From a virus, in the IMG/VR virus record IMGVR_UViG_3300025118_002981, positions 1 through 20,799 of that record: DNA of 20,799 nt; one strand, written 5' to 3'. Positions 6,803 through 14,525 of this stretch are shown here, one piece after another. The first letter of the stretch is position 1. Every line of letters starts with the position of its first letter. The position numbers were made by a program, and so were the translations under genes. The notes beneath the pieces are model-generated. The model did not search any database. It saw only the letters and a list, made by a program, of their open reading frames with translations, and had not been told where the DNA came from.

Positions 6803-6831
6803 TTGACTGGCGCCTCCTTTTCAGTTATAAT
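6803..6831 (+). promoter_or_regulatory. sigma70 promoter for the deaminase operon
   Basis: TTGACT (6803-6808), a 17-bp spacer and TATAAT (6826-6831). Predicted start is near 6838, giving a leader of about 15 bases before the TTG start of the deaminase. Confidence 0.8.
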
Positions 6832-6850
6832 ATAATCTGATTAGGAGGCG
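6811..6850 (+). promoter_or_regulatory. Inverted repeat pairing promoter spacer with Shine-Dalgarno
   Basis: CGCCTCCT (6811-6818) is the exact complement of AGGAGGCG (6843-6850), the deaminase ribosome binding site. Two G-U pairs can extend the stem. The left arm lies upstream of the predicted transcription start, so only read-through RNA from upstream genes could form it. Confidence 0.5.
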
Positions 6851-6852
6851 TT

Positions 6853-7281
6853 TTGTATGATCACATTAAGATAGCAGAAAAGACATATAAATACACCGGC
6901 AAAACTGGTAGGTATATGGAACTCGCACGAAGATTGGCAAATCAATCAATTTTTCCAGAGTATAAACACGGAGCGGTTTTGGTGAAAGGAGGAACAGTCA
7001 GAAATGGATCTTTTAACAAGTCAAACTACTGCTCATTTGGCCACAGATTCAGAAAAAAAGAGTATGGCATTCCTACCCTTCATGCAGAAATTGGAACAGT
7101 CCTGGGGGTAGACAGGACAGTCACAGAGGGTGCTACGGTGTATGTTGCGAGAGTAGGAAAGGGAAATGATTTCAAAATGTCTAAGCCGTGTCCGATGTGT
7201 CGGGAAGCTTTGAGACATTGTGGAGTTAAGCGAGTGGTTTATACAATAGATGATAAGATAGCAGGCAGTTACAGGTTGTGA
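6853..7281 (+). CDS. Cytidine/dCMP deaminase-family protein
   Basis: 142 residues with the zinc-deaminase signature: HAE (77-79), giving the His ligand and catalytic Glu, and PCPMC (112-116), giving two Cys ligands. The family removes the amino group from cytosine nucleosides or nucleotides; beside phage replication and reductase genes, a dCMP deaminase supplying dUMP for dTTP synthesis is the likeliest role. It is shorter than T4 dCMP deaminase (193 aa), so the substrate is uncertain. TTG at 6853 is chosen because AGGAGG (6843-6848) lies just upstream, though the 4-base spacing is tight; ATG 6916 in frame would remove 21 residues. A nearer ATG at 6857 is out of frame and stops at once. The gene is coupled to the next by a GTGA overlap. 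Confidence 0.8.
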   Translation: MYDHIKIAEKTYKYTGKTGRYMELARRLANQSIFPEYKHGAVLVKGGTVRNGSFNKSNYCSFGHRFRKKEYGIPTLHAEIGTVLGVDRTVTEGATVYVARVGKGNDFKMSKPCPMCREALRHCGVKRVVYTIDDKIAGSYRL

Positions 7282-7484
7282 AATATAAGATGGGCGATTT
7301 GGTGAAAATAAAAGCATTCGACGAATATGATAATGAAGAATATCATATTGGATTGATAGTTGATCAACCAACGGCAATCCCGGCGACTCCTCCAAGTGGC
7401 TCTGTATTTTATGAGATATTGTTTGTTGGAGAGAATGAGTCAGATTATTATTTTGAAGAAGAAATTATTGAGGTGATTGAATGA
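7278..7484 (+). CDS. Small acidic protein, possible SH3-like barrel
   Basis: 68 residues starting at GTG 7278, which overlaps the deaminase stop; ATG 7290 in frame is an alternative. The pattern MGDLVKIKAF...HIGLIVDQP...YEILFVGENESDYYFEEEIIEVIE alternates short strands and turns, as in small SH3/KOW-like phage proteins, with a very acidic C-terminal half. No function recognised. It ends in an ATGA overlap with the 5' nuclease, so it belongs to the same operon. Confidence 0.65.
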   Translation: MKYKMGDLVKIKAFDEYDNEEYHIGLIVDQPTAIPATPPSGSVFYEILFVGENESDYYFEEEIIEVIE

Positions 7485-8437
7485 AAAGAGTATTGATTAT
7501 TGATGCATTAAATATGTATCTGAGAAGTTATATTGTGGTTCCTAGTTTATCCACCAACGGACAACCTATTGGTGGGTTGGTTGGAACTATTAAGTCTTTA
7601 CAAAAACTAGCAAGAGAGACAAAGCCAGATCATATTGTGTTTGCGTGGGATGGTCCAAACGGATCAATGAAACGCAAGATTATGGACAAGAACTATAAAG
7701 AAGGCCGCAAGCCTATTCGCTTGAATCGTGCTTTCCATAACTTGTCGGAAGACGAAGAGACGCAGAACAAAGTATGGCAGCAGAGTAGATTGATGGAATA
7801 TTTGAATATTATGCCGGTTATTCAGACAATACTGCCTGAGATTGAAGCAGATGATGTTATATCTTATATTACTCAGATGCCATATTACAAAGGCTGGCAG
7901 AAGATTATTGTTTCAAATGATAAAGATTTTATGCAACTATGCGATGAAGAGACTGTATTGATGCGGCCGGTTAAAAAGGAGTTGTTAAATAAGTCTCGCA
8001 TTACTGAACAGACAGGCGTTCACCCAACGAACATGGCATTAGCGAGAGCAATAATCGGAGACGCTTCAGACAATTTGCCCGGTATTAAAGGTGCTGGTTT
8101 TGCGACCGTCGCAAAAAGGCTTGATTTTTTATCGGAGGAAAAAACGTATACAATTGATGAAGTTATAGAGCACTGTGAGAATTCAAACAGCACACTTAAG
8201 TTTTTTTCCAATGTTATAGAGGGAAGGGAGCTTGTTGAACATAATTATAAGATGATGCAGTTGTATTCTCCTCAAATGTCGATTCAGGCAAAAACAATAA
8301 CCAAAGAAGCGATAGAGAATTTTGAATTTACGTTTAATAAAACAGAACTTATCAAGATGATGAATATTGATGGATTTAGTGATTTAAACTTAAGCGATCT
8401 TACTGCACACATGAATAGAATAGCTAGAGAAAACTAA
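7481..8437 (+). CDS. 5'-3' exonuclease/flap nuclease (T4 RNase H/FEN-like)
   Basis: 318 residues with the FEN-family acidic residues in order: Asp8 (IIDALN), Asp57 (FAWDG), the cluster around Glu120-Glu122-Asp124-Asp125 (EIEADD), Asp147 and Asp149 (SNDKD), and Asp194 and Asp197 (GDASDN). These are followed by the helix-hairpin-helix PGIKGAG (200-206), which grips duplex DNA. The family removes RNA primers and 5' flaps from the lagging strand. Its length is close to T4 RNase H (305 aa). It is a separate gene from the family A polymerase, as in many phages, whereas bacterial Pol I fuses the two. It is the last gene before the next promoter at 8445. Confidence 0.9.
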   Translation: MKRVLIIDALNMYLRSYIVVPSLSTNGQPIGGLVGTIKSLQKLARETKPDHIVFAWDGPNGSMKRKIMDKNYKEGRKPIRLNRAFHNLSEDEETQNKVWQQSRLMEYLNIMPVIQTILPEIEADDVISYITQMPYYKGWQKIIVSNDKDFMQLCDEETVLMRPVKKELLNKSRITEQTGVHPTNMALARAIIGDASDNLPGIKGAGFATVAKRLDFLSEEKTYTIDEVIEHCENSNSTLKFFSNVIEGRELVEHNYKMMQLYSPQMSIQAKTITKEAIENFEFTFNKTELIKMMNIDGFSDLNLSDLTAHMNRIAREN

Positions 8438-8444
8438 AAACACA

Positions 8445-8472
8445 TTGACTTTGAAAGTCGTTGTGTTATACT
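8445..8472 (+). promoter_or_regulatory. sigma70 promoter for the helicase operon
   Basis: TTGACT (8445-8450), a 16-bp spacer and TATACT (8467-8472) lie between the nuclease stop and the helicase ATG at 8493. Predicted start near 8479 leaves a very short leader with GAGGG (8482-8486) as the ribosome binding site. Confidence 0.75.
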
Positions 8473-8492
8473 TGTATTGTTGAGGGTAAAAT

Positions 8493-9866
8493 ATGAGAGA
8501 AGAGGGAACAAATTTTGCAAAATATGGCAAATCCTTTCAGGAAGGATTAGTTCAGCTTATTTTTGAGGATCGTCCTTTCGCTGATCAGATAACAGAAGTG
8601 CTTGATGTTAATTTTTTAGAACTTGAGTATCTTAGAGTGTTCGTATCGAAGGTGATAGATTATAGAACAAAATATACCGTTCATCCTTCATTTGAGGCAT
8701 TAATTAGTATTTTGCGTACTGAGCTAGATGAAGAAGATGAAGTGATTCAGAAACAAGTTAGAGAGTATTTTGCAAGAATTAAGACAAAAGATATAACTGA
8801 CGCCGCATATATTAAAGAGACATCGTTGGATTTCTGTCGAAAGCAGAATCTTAAAGAAGCTATGATGAAGTCTGTTGGGTTGTTACAGACGTGTTCTTTT
8901 GATGAGATTTCAAAAGTTATCAATGAGTCGTTAAAGTTAGGATCGGAAACAAACTTTGGTCATGATTATATAGTGGACTTTGAAGAGAGATATAAACCTA
9001 GACATCGTATGCCGACTACAACTGGGTGGAAGGAGATAGATCAGATTTGCGGTGGCGGTTTGGGGCAAAGTGAATTGGGTGTTGTGATAGCGCCAACGGG
9101 CGCAGGTAAGAGTATGGCTTTGGTTCATTTAGGCACGCAAGCTTTGAAGGAAAAGAAAACAGTTGTTCATTATACTTTAGAATTACGGGATATAGTTGTT
9201 GCAAATCGATATGATAGTTGTATTACAGGATATCCCCTTTCAAATTTGAATGAATTTAAAGAAGATATTTTTGAACAAATCAAGCTCGTTGATGGTAAAC
9301 TAATAGTGAAAGAATACCCAACTAAATCTGCTTCATCTAATACTATTCGCAATCATTTATCTCGATTGGCAAAAAGAGGGATAAATCCAAGTGTGATAAT
9401 TGTTGATTATGCCGATTTGCTCAAGCCAACTGTTATTAGGAAAGAGAAAAGAAATGAATTGGAATCTATTTATGAAGAACTGCGAGCAATTGCTTCCGAA
9501 TTTAAATGTTCAATTTGGACAGCCTCTCAAACAAATCGATCTGGATTAAACGCTGAAGTGATTACAATGGAGCAAATATCAGAAGCATTTAATAAATGCT
9601 TTGTAGCAGATTTCATTTTTTCTGTGTCTCGTACAGTGGAAGATAAGCAGAAGAATCAGGGAAAGATATTTATCGCAAAGAATAGAAATGGTCCAGATGG
9701 AATAGTATACAATATTCATATGGATACATCTAATGTAGATATTAAAATTGCACCAACAGCGGCAACGCCACAAATTCAGGTAAATCCAGTGGCATTAAGT
9801 CCTAAAATGCAACAAGATGTTTTACAAAAACGATATGAAAAATTTAGAAATAAAGGGAGAAACTAG
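8493..9866 (+). CDS. Replicative DNA helicase, DnaB/T4 gp41-like
   Basis: 457 residues. The C-terminal RecA-like motor has Walker A APTGAGKS (200-207), Glu230 in TLELRD as the likely catalytic base, Walker B VIIVDYADLL (301-310), and the ASQTNRSG segment near 350 typical of the DnaB sensor region. The N-terminal 150 residues are helical and poorly conserved, matching the primase-interacting domain of the family. The length is close to T4 gp41 (475 aa). The enzyme would unwind the fork as a hexameric ring on the lagging strand. No primase is seen in the window. GAGGG precedes the ATG at normal distance. The ribonucleotide reductase follows after 6 bases. Confidence 0.92.
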   Translation: MREEGTNFAKYGKSFQEGLVQLIFEDRPFADQITEVLDVNFLELEYLRVFVSKVIDYRTKYTVHPSFEALISILRTELDEEDEVIQKQVREYFARIKTKDITDAAYIKETSLDFCRKQNLKEAMMKSVGLLQTCSFDEISKVINESLKLGSETNFGHDYIVDFEERYKPRHRMPTTTGWKEIDQICGGGLGQSELGVVIAPTGAGKSMALVHLGTQALKEKKTVVHYTLELRDIVVANRYDSCITGYPLSNLNEFKEDIFEQIKLVDGKLIVKEYPTKSASSNTIRNHLSRLAKRGINPSVIIVDYADLLKPTVIRKEKRNELESIYEELRAIASEFKCSIWTASQTNRSGLNAEVITMEQISEAFNKCFVADFIFSVSRTVEDKQKNQGKIFIAKNRNGPDGIVYNIHMDTSNVDIKIAPTAATPQIQVNPVALSPKMQQDVLQKRYEKFRNKGRN

Positions 9867-9872
9867 TATATT

Positions 9873-11840
9873 ATGAGAACTTTAAAGAACATCCGTCGAT
9901 TTCGTTTATCGGATGTATTCATTGAACCGTATAAAACACAAGAGGTACCTTGGGGTCCATTGGGTTATGTGACGTTTAAACGTACATACGCTCGTCGCCT
10001 GGAAGAGTTTGAACCTGGAGCTTCTGGTACTGAGGAGTGGTGGCAAACTTGCCGACGAGTGATAGAAGGAACGTTTAACATGCAAAAAGAGCACGTTGCT
10101 CTGTTGGGATTAGAATGGAATGATAATAAAGCCCAACGCACAGCAAAAGATGCTTATGGGCGTTTGTTTAATCTCAAATGGACGCCACCAGGCAGAGGGC
10201 TATGGATGATGGGCACGAAGTTCGTGGAAGAGCGTACTGCTGCTGGTTTGTTCAATTGCGCGATGCGATCAACTGCTGATATTGCTTCTAAAGGTGGTTA
10301 TCTATTTTCTTGGATGATGGATGCTCTCATGGTGGGTATCGGAGTTGGGTTTGATACTCTGGGTGCTGGGACGATTACTATCAAAGAACCACATTACACT
10401 AATGATGTTCTTGTTATTGATGATTCTCGTGAGGGATGGGTTAACTCCGTTCATATTCTGTTAGATGGTTTCTTTTTTGGCAACAAAGTTCCAAAGTTTG
10501 ACTATAGCGCGATTCGTCCCGAAGGTGAGTTAATTAAAGGATTTGGAGGCACTTCTTCTGGCTATGGGCCACTTAAGGAACTCCATGAGAATCTCAAAGA
10601 GTTATATATGGACAAAGCAGGAGAGCTTATAACATCTGTGGATATTGTTGATACAGAGAATCTTATTGGCCGTTGCGTGGTGTCTGGTAATGTGAGGCGT
10701 TCTGCGGCATTAGCATTGGGAAAACATGACGATATGCATTATCTTGAAATGAAGAATGATCAAGAAAAGCTTTATCATCATCGGTGGGGTTCAAACAATT
10801 CATTTGTTGCTGAAGTAGGTATGGATTATACTTGGCATGCTGAACAGTGTCAGAAGAACGGTGAACCGGGAGCTATCTGGTTGGAAAACGCAAGAGCATA
10901 TGGAAGATTTAAAGATGGTGTTAATTATCGTGATAGAGAGGTAGTGGGAATGAACCCTTGTTCAGAACAAAGCCTTCATAACGCTGAGATGTGTTGCTTA
11001 ACGGAGACATTTCCAGCAAAACACGACGATTACGAAGATTACCTTAAGACACTTAAAGTTGCTTATCTGTATGGTAAAACTGTGACTCTTTCCAATACTC
11101 ATTGGTTAGAAACCAACGCAATGATGCTCAAAAACCGTCGTATTGGGTTATCACAATCCGGCATCGTCCAGGCGTTTAATAAGTTTGGAAGGAGAGCGAT
11201 GTTGGAGTGGTGTGATAAAGCGTATGATTATGTTAAAGAGTTAGACGAAGAATATTCTAATTGGTTATGTATTCCTAGATCCATTAAGATGACTTCTATC
11301 AAGCCTTCTGGTACTGTTTCATTGTTGAACGGTTCAACTCCAGGCATTCATTTTCCAGAGAGTGAATATTACATTCGTCGTATTCGATTCTCTAGTGATT
11401 CGACGTTACTGGTAGCGCTAGCGGAAGCTGGATATGTTATTGAGGATGATGAATATTCTCCAAATACAAAAGTGGTTGAGTTTCCAGTTCACGAACCGTT
11501 CTTTGAGAAGGGTAAAAAAGATGTTAGTATGTGGGAGCAGTTGGAGATAGCTGCACAGTATCAACATTTTTGGGCAGATAACGCTGTGTCGGTGACTGTT
11601 ACGTTTAGCGATGCCGAGGCTCCACAAATTAAAAATGCATTAGAGCTATATGAAAAAAGACTTAAAGCAGTTTCATTTTTGAGATATAAAGAAACTGGCT
11701 ACACTCAAGCTCCATATGAAGCGATAACTAAAGAACAATTCGAAGCGAGAGTGAAAGATGTAACTCCGATCCAACGAATAGATGATGACGAAGGTGGATC
11801 TGGTTCTAAATTCTGCACTAACGATTCTTGCACTATTTAA
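9873..11840 (+). CDS. nrdJ: Class II (adenosylcobalamin-dependent) ribonucleotide reductase
   Basis: 655 residues of the monomeric class II type, which makes deoxyribonucleotides using coenzyme B12 as radical source. Visible sites: Cys129 in LFNCAMR (redox Cys near the N-terminus), NPCSE (361-365) with the thiyl-radical Cys363 and Glu365, Cys374-Cys375 supplying the second redox Cys, and a C-terminal pair (Cys648, Cys653) that would be re-reduced by thioredoxin. Compared with the Lactobacillus leichmannii enzyme (739 aa) it is shorter by about 80 residues, which may reflect changes in the allosteric or cobalamin-binding insertions. It needs no small subunit, and none is seen. A GGGAG site lies 13 bases before the ATG, rather far. 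Together with the deaminase it would feed dNTP supply during replication, and it implies the host makes or imports B12. Confidence 0.9.
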   Translation: MRTLKNIRRFRLSDVFIEPYKTQEVPWGPLGYVTFKRTYARRLEEFEPGASGTEEWWQTCRRVIEGTFNMQKEHVALLGLEWNDNKAQRTAKDAYGRLFNLKWTPPGRGLWMMGTKFVEERTAAGLFNCAMRSTADIASKGGYLFSWMMDALMVGIGVGFDTLGAGTITIKEPHYTNDVLVIDDSREGWVNSVHILLDGFFFGNKVPKFDYSAIRPEGELIKGFGGTSSGYGPLKELHENLKELYMDKAGELITSVDIVDTENLIGRCVVSGNVRRSAALALGKHDDMHYLEMKNDQEKLYHHRWGSNNSFVAEVGMDYTWHAEQCQKNGEPGAIWLENARAYGRFKDGVNYRDREVVGMNPCSEQSLHNAEMCCLTETFPAKHDDYEDYLKTLKVAYLYGKTVTLSNTHWLETNAMMLKNRRIGLSQSGIVQAFNKFGRRAMLEWCDKAYDYVKELDEEYSNWLCIPRSIKMTSIKPSGTVSLLNGSTPGIHFPESEYYIRRIRFSSDSTLLVALAEAGYVIEDDEYSPNTKVVEFPVHEPFFEKGKKDVSMWEQLEIAAQYQHFWADNAVSVTVTFSDAEAPQIKNALELYEKRLKAVSFLRYKETGYTQAPYEAITKEQFEARVKDVTPIQRIDDDEGGSGSKFCTNDSCTI

Positions 11841-11861
11841 CATTAACAAAAGAGGTGATAT

Positions 11862-12137
11862 ATGTTTAGTCCGGTTAACCGTTATATTTTAGTGGATATA
11901 CCCCAAAAACAAGAACCAGAAACATCAAGTGGCATAGTTCTTCCAGAAAGTTTTAAACCAACAGAAGAGAAGCACATGGTAGTTTCGGTGATTAGTTGGG
12001 CAACAGACGTGAAGTTTGAAAATGTATTAAATATTAATTCTAAACTAGTTATTGATAGATCTATGATAGAAGAAGTAGATATAAAAGGCAAGAAATATAG
12101 TTTGATATTGGAAAATTATGTTTTAGGCATTATATAG
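11862..12137 (+). CDS. GroES-like co-chaperonin (gp31-type)
   Basis: 91 residues with the GroES/Cpn10 pattern: VNRYILVDIPQ at the start (P-x-DRVLV in the family), SSGIVLPES (22-30) at the mobile loop/strand, a middle strand MVVSVISW matching G-x-VVAVG, and a C-terminal strand YSLILENYVLGII. T4 gp31 replaces GroES as lid of the host GroEL chamber so that the capsid protein folds; the same is inferred here. The usual Gly before the central strand is replaced (KHMVVSVI). AGAGGTGAT precedes the ATG. It follows the reductase by 21 bases and is probably co-transcribed. Confidence 0.8.
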   Translation: MFSPVNRYILVDIPQKQEPETSSGIVLPESFKPTEEKHMVVSVISWATDVKFENVLNINSKLVIDRSMIEEVDIKGKKYSLILENYVLGII

Positions 12138-12149
12138 GGCGTATAGTGT

Positions 12150-13055
12150 ATGGATAAAGATTTTTATAACCAATCATCAGCAGCGAAGCTTGGATGGGAA
12201 CCCCCTTGGTTTGGTGAAAGGCATTTTGACGATAAACTTGTTAGAGCTATTAAGAAATGGCAACGAGTGCGACGTTTAAAAGCAGACGGCTTGTGCGGCC
12301 CAATGACTTTTCGTCGTTTATGGACGGAAAAACAGAAGGATATTGAAGAACAAGAGTTTAACAATCTTAAGTATTCAAATTATATTATATATAATGGTAG
12401 AAATTTTCCTATTAAATGGGAGAAAGTTGTACTCTGGACGGATAAGGATGGCATTAAAGCGTCGGATGGTTCGTACTATGATTACACCGGCAGACCTAAA
12501 CGCGGCGTTCGCTATTTTGTAAATCACTGGGATGTGTGTTTATCCTCAACGTCTTGTGCGAGAGTGTTAGATAAAAGAGGTATTTCAGTTCACTTTATGA
12601 TAGACAATGATGGTACTATTTATCAGACGTTGGATATGCAACATGCTGCTTTTCACGCTGGAAGTTCCCGCTCAAATAGGGCGTCTGTTGGTGTTGAGAT
12701 CACTAACGCATATTATCCAAAATATCAGGATACATATGTTCAACGAGGTTTTGGCAAACGTCCTGTGATTGATGATGCGTGGGTGCATGGGAATAAGTTA
12801 GATCCTTTTCTTGATTTTTATCCAGAGCAAATCAATGCGCTGAAGGCGTTATGGGCAGCTATTCATGATGCCACGGGAATTCCCTTTAAAGCGCCAGAGA
12901 ATCAATTTGGTAAAACTTCCACTAAATATGAACAAGATGTACCCTACGGTAAGTTTTCAGGATTTGTTAGTCATTATCATGTAAGCAAACGGAAGATTGA
13001 TTGTGCAGGTTTAGATTTGGTATCTCTTTTAGACGAGGTGCAGAGTGAAAGATGA
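12150..13055 (+). CDS. N-acetylmuramoyl-L-alanine amidase endolysin with peptidoglycan-binding domain
   Basis: 301 residues. The N-terminal part (about 24-58: DDKLVRAIKKWQ...DGLCGPMTFRRLW) is a PG_binding_1 repeat that anchors to peptidoglycan. From about 120 on it is an Amidase_2 (PGRP/T7 lysozyme-like) domain: His126 in VNHWD, HAAFHAG (165-171), Glu183 in GVEITN, and His275/His277 with Cys285 in DCAG as remaining zinc ligands. It would cut the amide between MurNAc and L-Ala in the host wall. There is no signal peptide, so export would need a holin, not seen here. No strong ribosome binding site precedes ATG 12150. The stop overlaps an ATG at 13052 that opens the next coding unit. Confidence 0.88.
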   Translation: MDKDFYNQSSAAKLGWEPPWFGERHFDDKLVRAIKKWQRVRRLKADGLCGPMTFRRLWTEKQKDIEEQEFNNLKYSNYIIYNGRNFPIKWEKVVLWTDKDGIKASDGSYYDYTGRPKRGVRYFVNHWDVCLSSTSCARVLDKRGISVHFMIDNDGTIYQTLDMQHAAFHAGSSRSNRASVGVEITNAYYPKYQDTYVQRGFGKRPVIDDAWVHGNKLDPFLDFYPEQINALKALWAAIHDATGIPFKAPENQFGKTSTKYEQDVPYGKFSGFVSHYHVSKRKIDCAGLDLVSLLDEVQSER

Positions 13056-13072
13056 AAACAACTATGTATTAG
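13052..13072 (+). other. Six-codon leader ORF overlapping the amidase stop
   Basis: ATG 13052 overlaps the amidase stop as ATGA and encodes MKTTMY before TAG (13070-13072). One base later comes the ATG (13074) of the metalloprotease, in the +1 frame. The six residues would make a textbook N-terminus for that protein's lipoprotein signal, so this is either a termination-reinitiation leader or the broken start of the gene. Confidence 0.45.
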
Positions 13073-13073
13073 T

Positions 13074-13610
13074 ATGTTGTTCGTATTATTGCTGTGCTCG
13101 TGTTTAAACTCAAATACCCAATACCTCGAAAAATATCCCAATACATTTTTTGAGATTGCGACTTTTGGTAAGCCACAGAAAGTAGGCACGTGGGCCAGCC
13201 CTCCCGTAGTTAAAGTATGCGAGGGTGTAAAAATTTCAGAAACAAGAGTAATGATGGCTTTGGCTTTTTGGGAGAATAGTGGATATGATTTTGAAGATGT
13301 GATTTTCGATTATAATTCTATGGAGTGTGTTGTTGATAATTATGGAACAGGAATAGTAATAACCACAGCGGATCAATCCGTGGAAGAGAAGTATTTAGCA
13401 TTTACAAAAACATCAGTAAATAAAAGAACGGGATACATCACCAGGGCAAAGATTTTAATTAAAGAGACAGACATAACTCGTGAAAGAATATTGGAACATG
13501 AAATTGGACATGCTTTAGGTTGGAAACATTATCTTCAAAAATTACACGTGATGCATCCTGAATGGAAATATGGCGGATATGACAATAAAGGAATGAGGAA
13601 AACGGATTGA
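13074..13610 (+). CDS. Matrixin-like (metzincin) zinc metalloprotease with lipoprotein signal
   Basis: 178 residues. The zinc site HEIGHALGWKH (142-152) carries His142, Glu143, His146 and His152, with the Met-turn VMHP (159-162) eight residues on: the full metzincin signature, closest to matrixins. The N-terminus MLFVLLLCSC is a hydrophobic run ending in a lipobox-like LLCSC, so the mature protein probably starts at Cys8 or Cys10 and would be lipid-anchored. The hydrophobic run lacks the usual N-terminal Lys, and no Shine-Dalgarno precedes ATG 13074; the leader at 13052 may supply both by frameshift or reinitiation. A predicted prodomain Cys switch is not evident. Next to an endolysin it might help open the envelope or act on surface proteins; the substrate is unknown. 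The stop overlaps the TTG of the next gene. Confidence 0.75.
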   Translation: MLFVLLLCSCLNSNTQYLEKYPNTFFEIATFGKPQKVGTWASPPVVKVCEGVKISETRVMMALAFWENSGYDFEDVIFDYNSMECVVDNYGTGIVITTADQSVEEKYLAFTKTSVNKRTGYITRAKILIKETDITRERILEHEIGHALGWKHYLQKLHVMHPEWKYGGYDNKGMRKTD

Positions 13611-14506
13611 CTCACGTTTATGAGTATGATACAGTGGTCTTGGGGAGCGATTTGAGAGCGCTTTTGTTCGCGTTCAACAATCGTCTTCCTGTCGTGTTTG
13701 CAGAACAAAGACGCCCTTTTCGTTTTGATTATTTCGATGATGAAGATTTGAGTTGTCTGAATATCGAAAACACACAGAAAATACTTAAAACACACCAAGG
13801 AGATAAAATAATAGGAATTGCTAAAGATATCTTATGGGAGAGATTGTTGTTTTTTCTATCTCTAGAAGGACGCATGCCACTCTCAGATATTTGTAGCAGT
13901 ATTCGATATGATGGCGATAGTTTGGTATGTTCGAATGAATATGCTAAGATCGCAGAAATCAAGTTTGATACTTGTTATTATTTCGGAGATGATAAATGTT
14001 TGGGTATAGATAAGAAAATAGTTGATAAAGGTGAATATATATGTTATGATTGGGTAGCATTCAATCAAGGAGGGAAGCATGATATTGATTATATTAAAAC
14101 TGGTGATGACTTTGTAAGTCAAATATGGTTTTATTCTTCAGATAGGATTGATGGAAACACACCAGTAAAAGATGCGTGCGCTGTCTCGATAATCAAGGAA
14201 GAAGATATATTTAATTTTGATTTTTCAGAAACGTCAGCAAGATTTAAAACAACCGAAGAAATGTATAAACGAGGAATGAAAGGAAAATTTAATGGACACT
14301 GCCCAAAATACGGACATCCAAAATATTATAGATTTAAAACATCACATATCTCCCGAAGAAAGGAGAAGAATAAAACTACGATTAGCACGAGGGAGAGCGC
14401 GATCAAAGTTACAAAAACTAAAGAGCAAACTCTACTCAGAGATTTACCGGCGTCTTGTTTGGGTTACGATAGATATGTGAGGCATTTTGTCGCAAGTAAG
14501 ACATAA
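13607..14506 (+). CDS. Uncharacterised protein with Rossmann-like N-terminus
   Basis: 299 residues starting at TTG 13607, which overlaps the stop of the metalloprotease (TTGA), with GAGG about 9 bases upstream. The start YDTVVLGSDLRALLFAFNNRLPVVFAE has the strand-turn-helix-strand pattern of an FAD/NAD-binding fold, but the GxGxxG loop is degenerate (GSDLRA), so cofactor binding is doubtful. The middle has no motif I recognise. Near 225-275 there is FDFSETSARFKTTEEMYKRGMKGKFNGHCPKYGHPKYYRFK, a dense charged block that looks conserved. The last 50 or so residues are basic and low in complexity, and overlap another open frame (14292-14480). No function assigned. The coupling to the metalloprotease may be only positional. 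Confidence 0.6.
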   Translation: MTHVYEYDTVVLGSDLRALLFAFNNRLPVVFAEQRRPFRFDYFDDEDLSCLNIENTQKILKTHQGDKIIGIAKDILWERLLFFLSLEGRMPLSDICSSIRYDGDSLVCSNEYAKIAEIKFDTCYYFGDDKCLGIDKKIVDKGEYICYDWVAFNQGGKHDIDYIKTGDDFVSQIWFYSSDRIDGNTPVKDACAVSIIKEEDIFNFDFSETSARFKTTEEMYKRGMKGKFNGHCPKYGHPKYYRFKTSHISRRKEKNKTTISTRESAIKVTKTKEQTLLRDLPASCLGYDRYVRHFVASKT

Positions 14507-14525
14507 ACAACAAAACGTACAACAC

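Noticed and set aside
14292-14480. A 62-codon basic frame over the end of the Rossmann-like gene, in the same frame as the nucleotidyltransferase-like gene
   Set aside because: It has no Shine-Dalgarno at its ATG, and the overlapping longer gene accounts for the region. However, the tail of that longer gene is low in complexity, so a frameshift here is not excluded.
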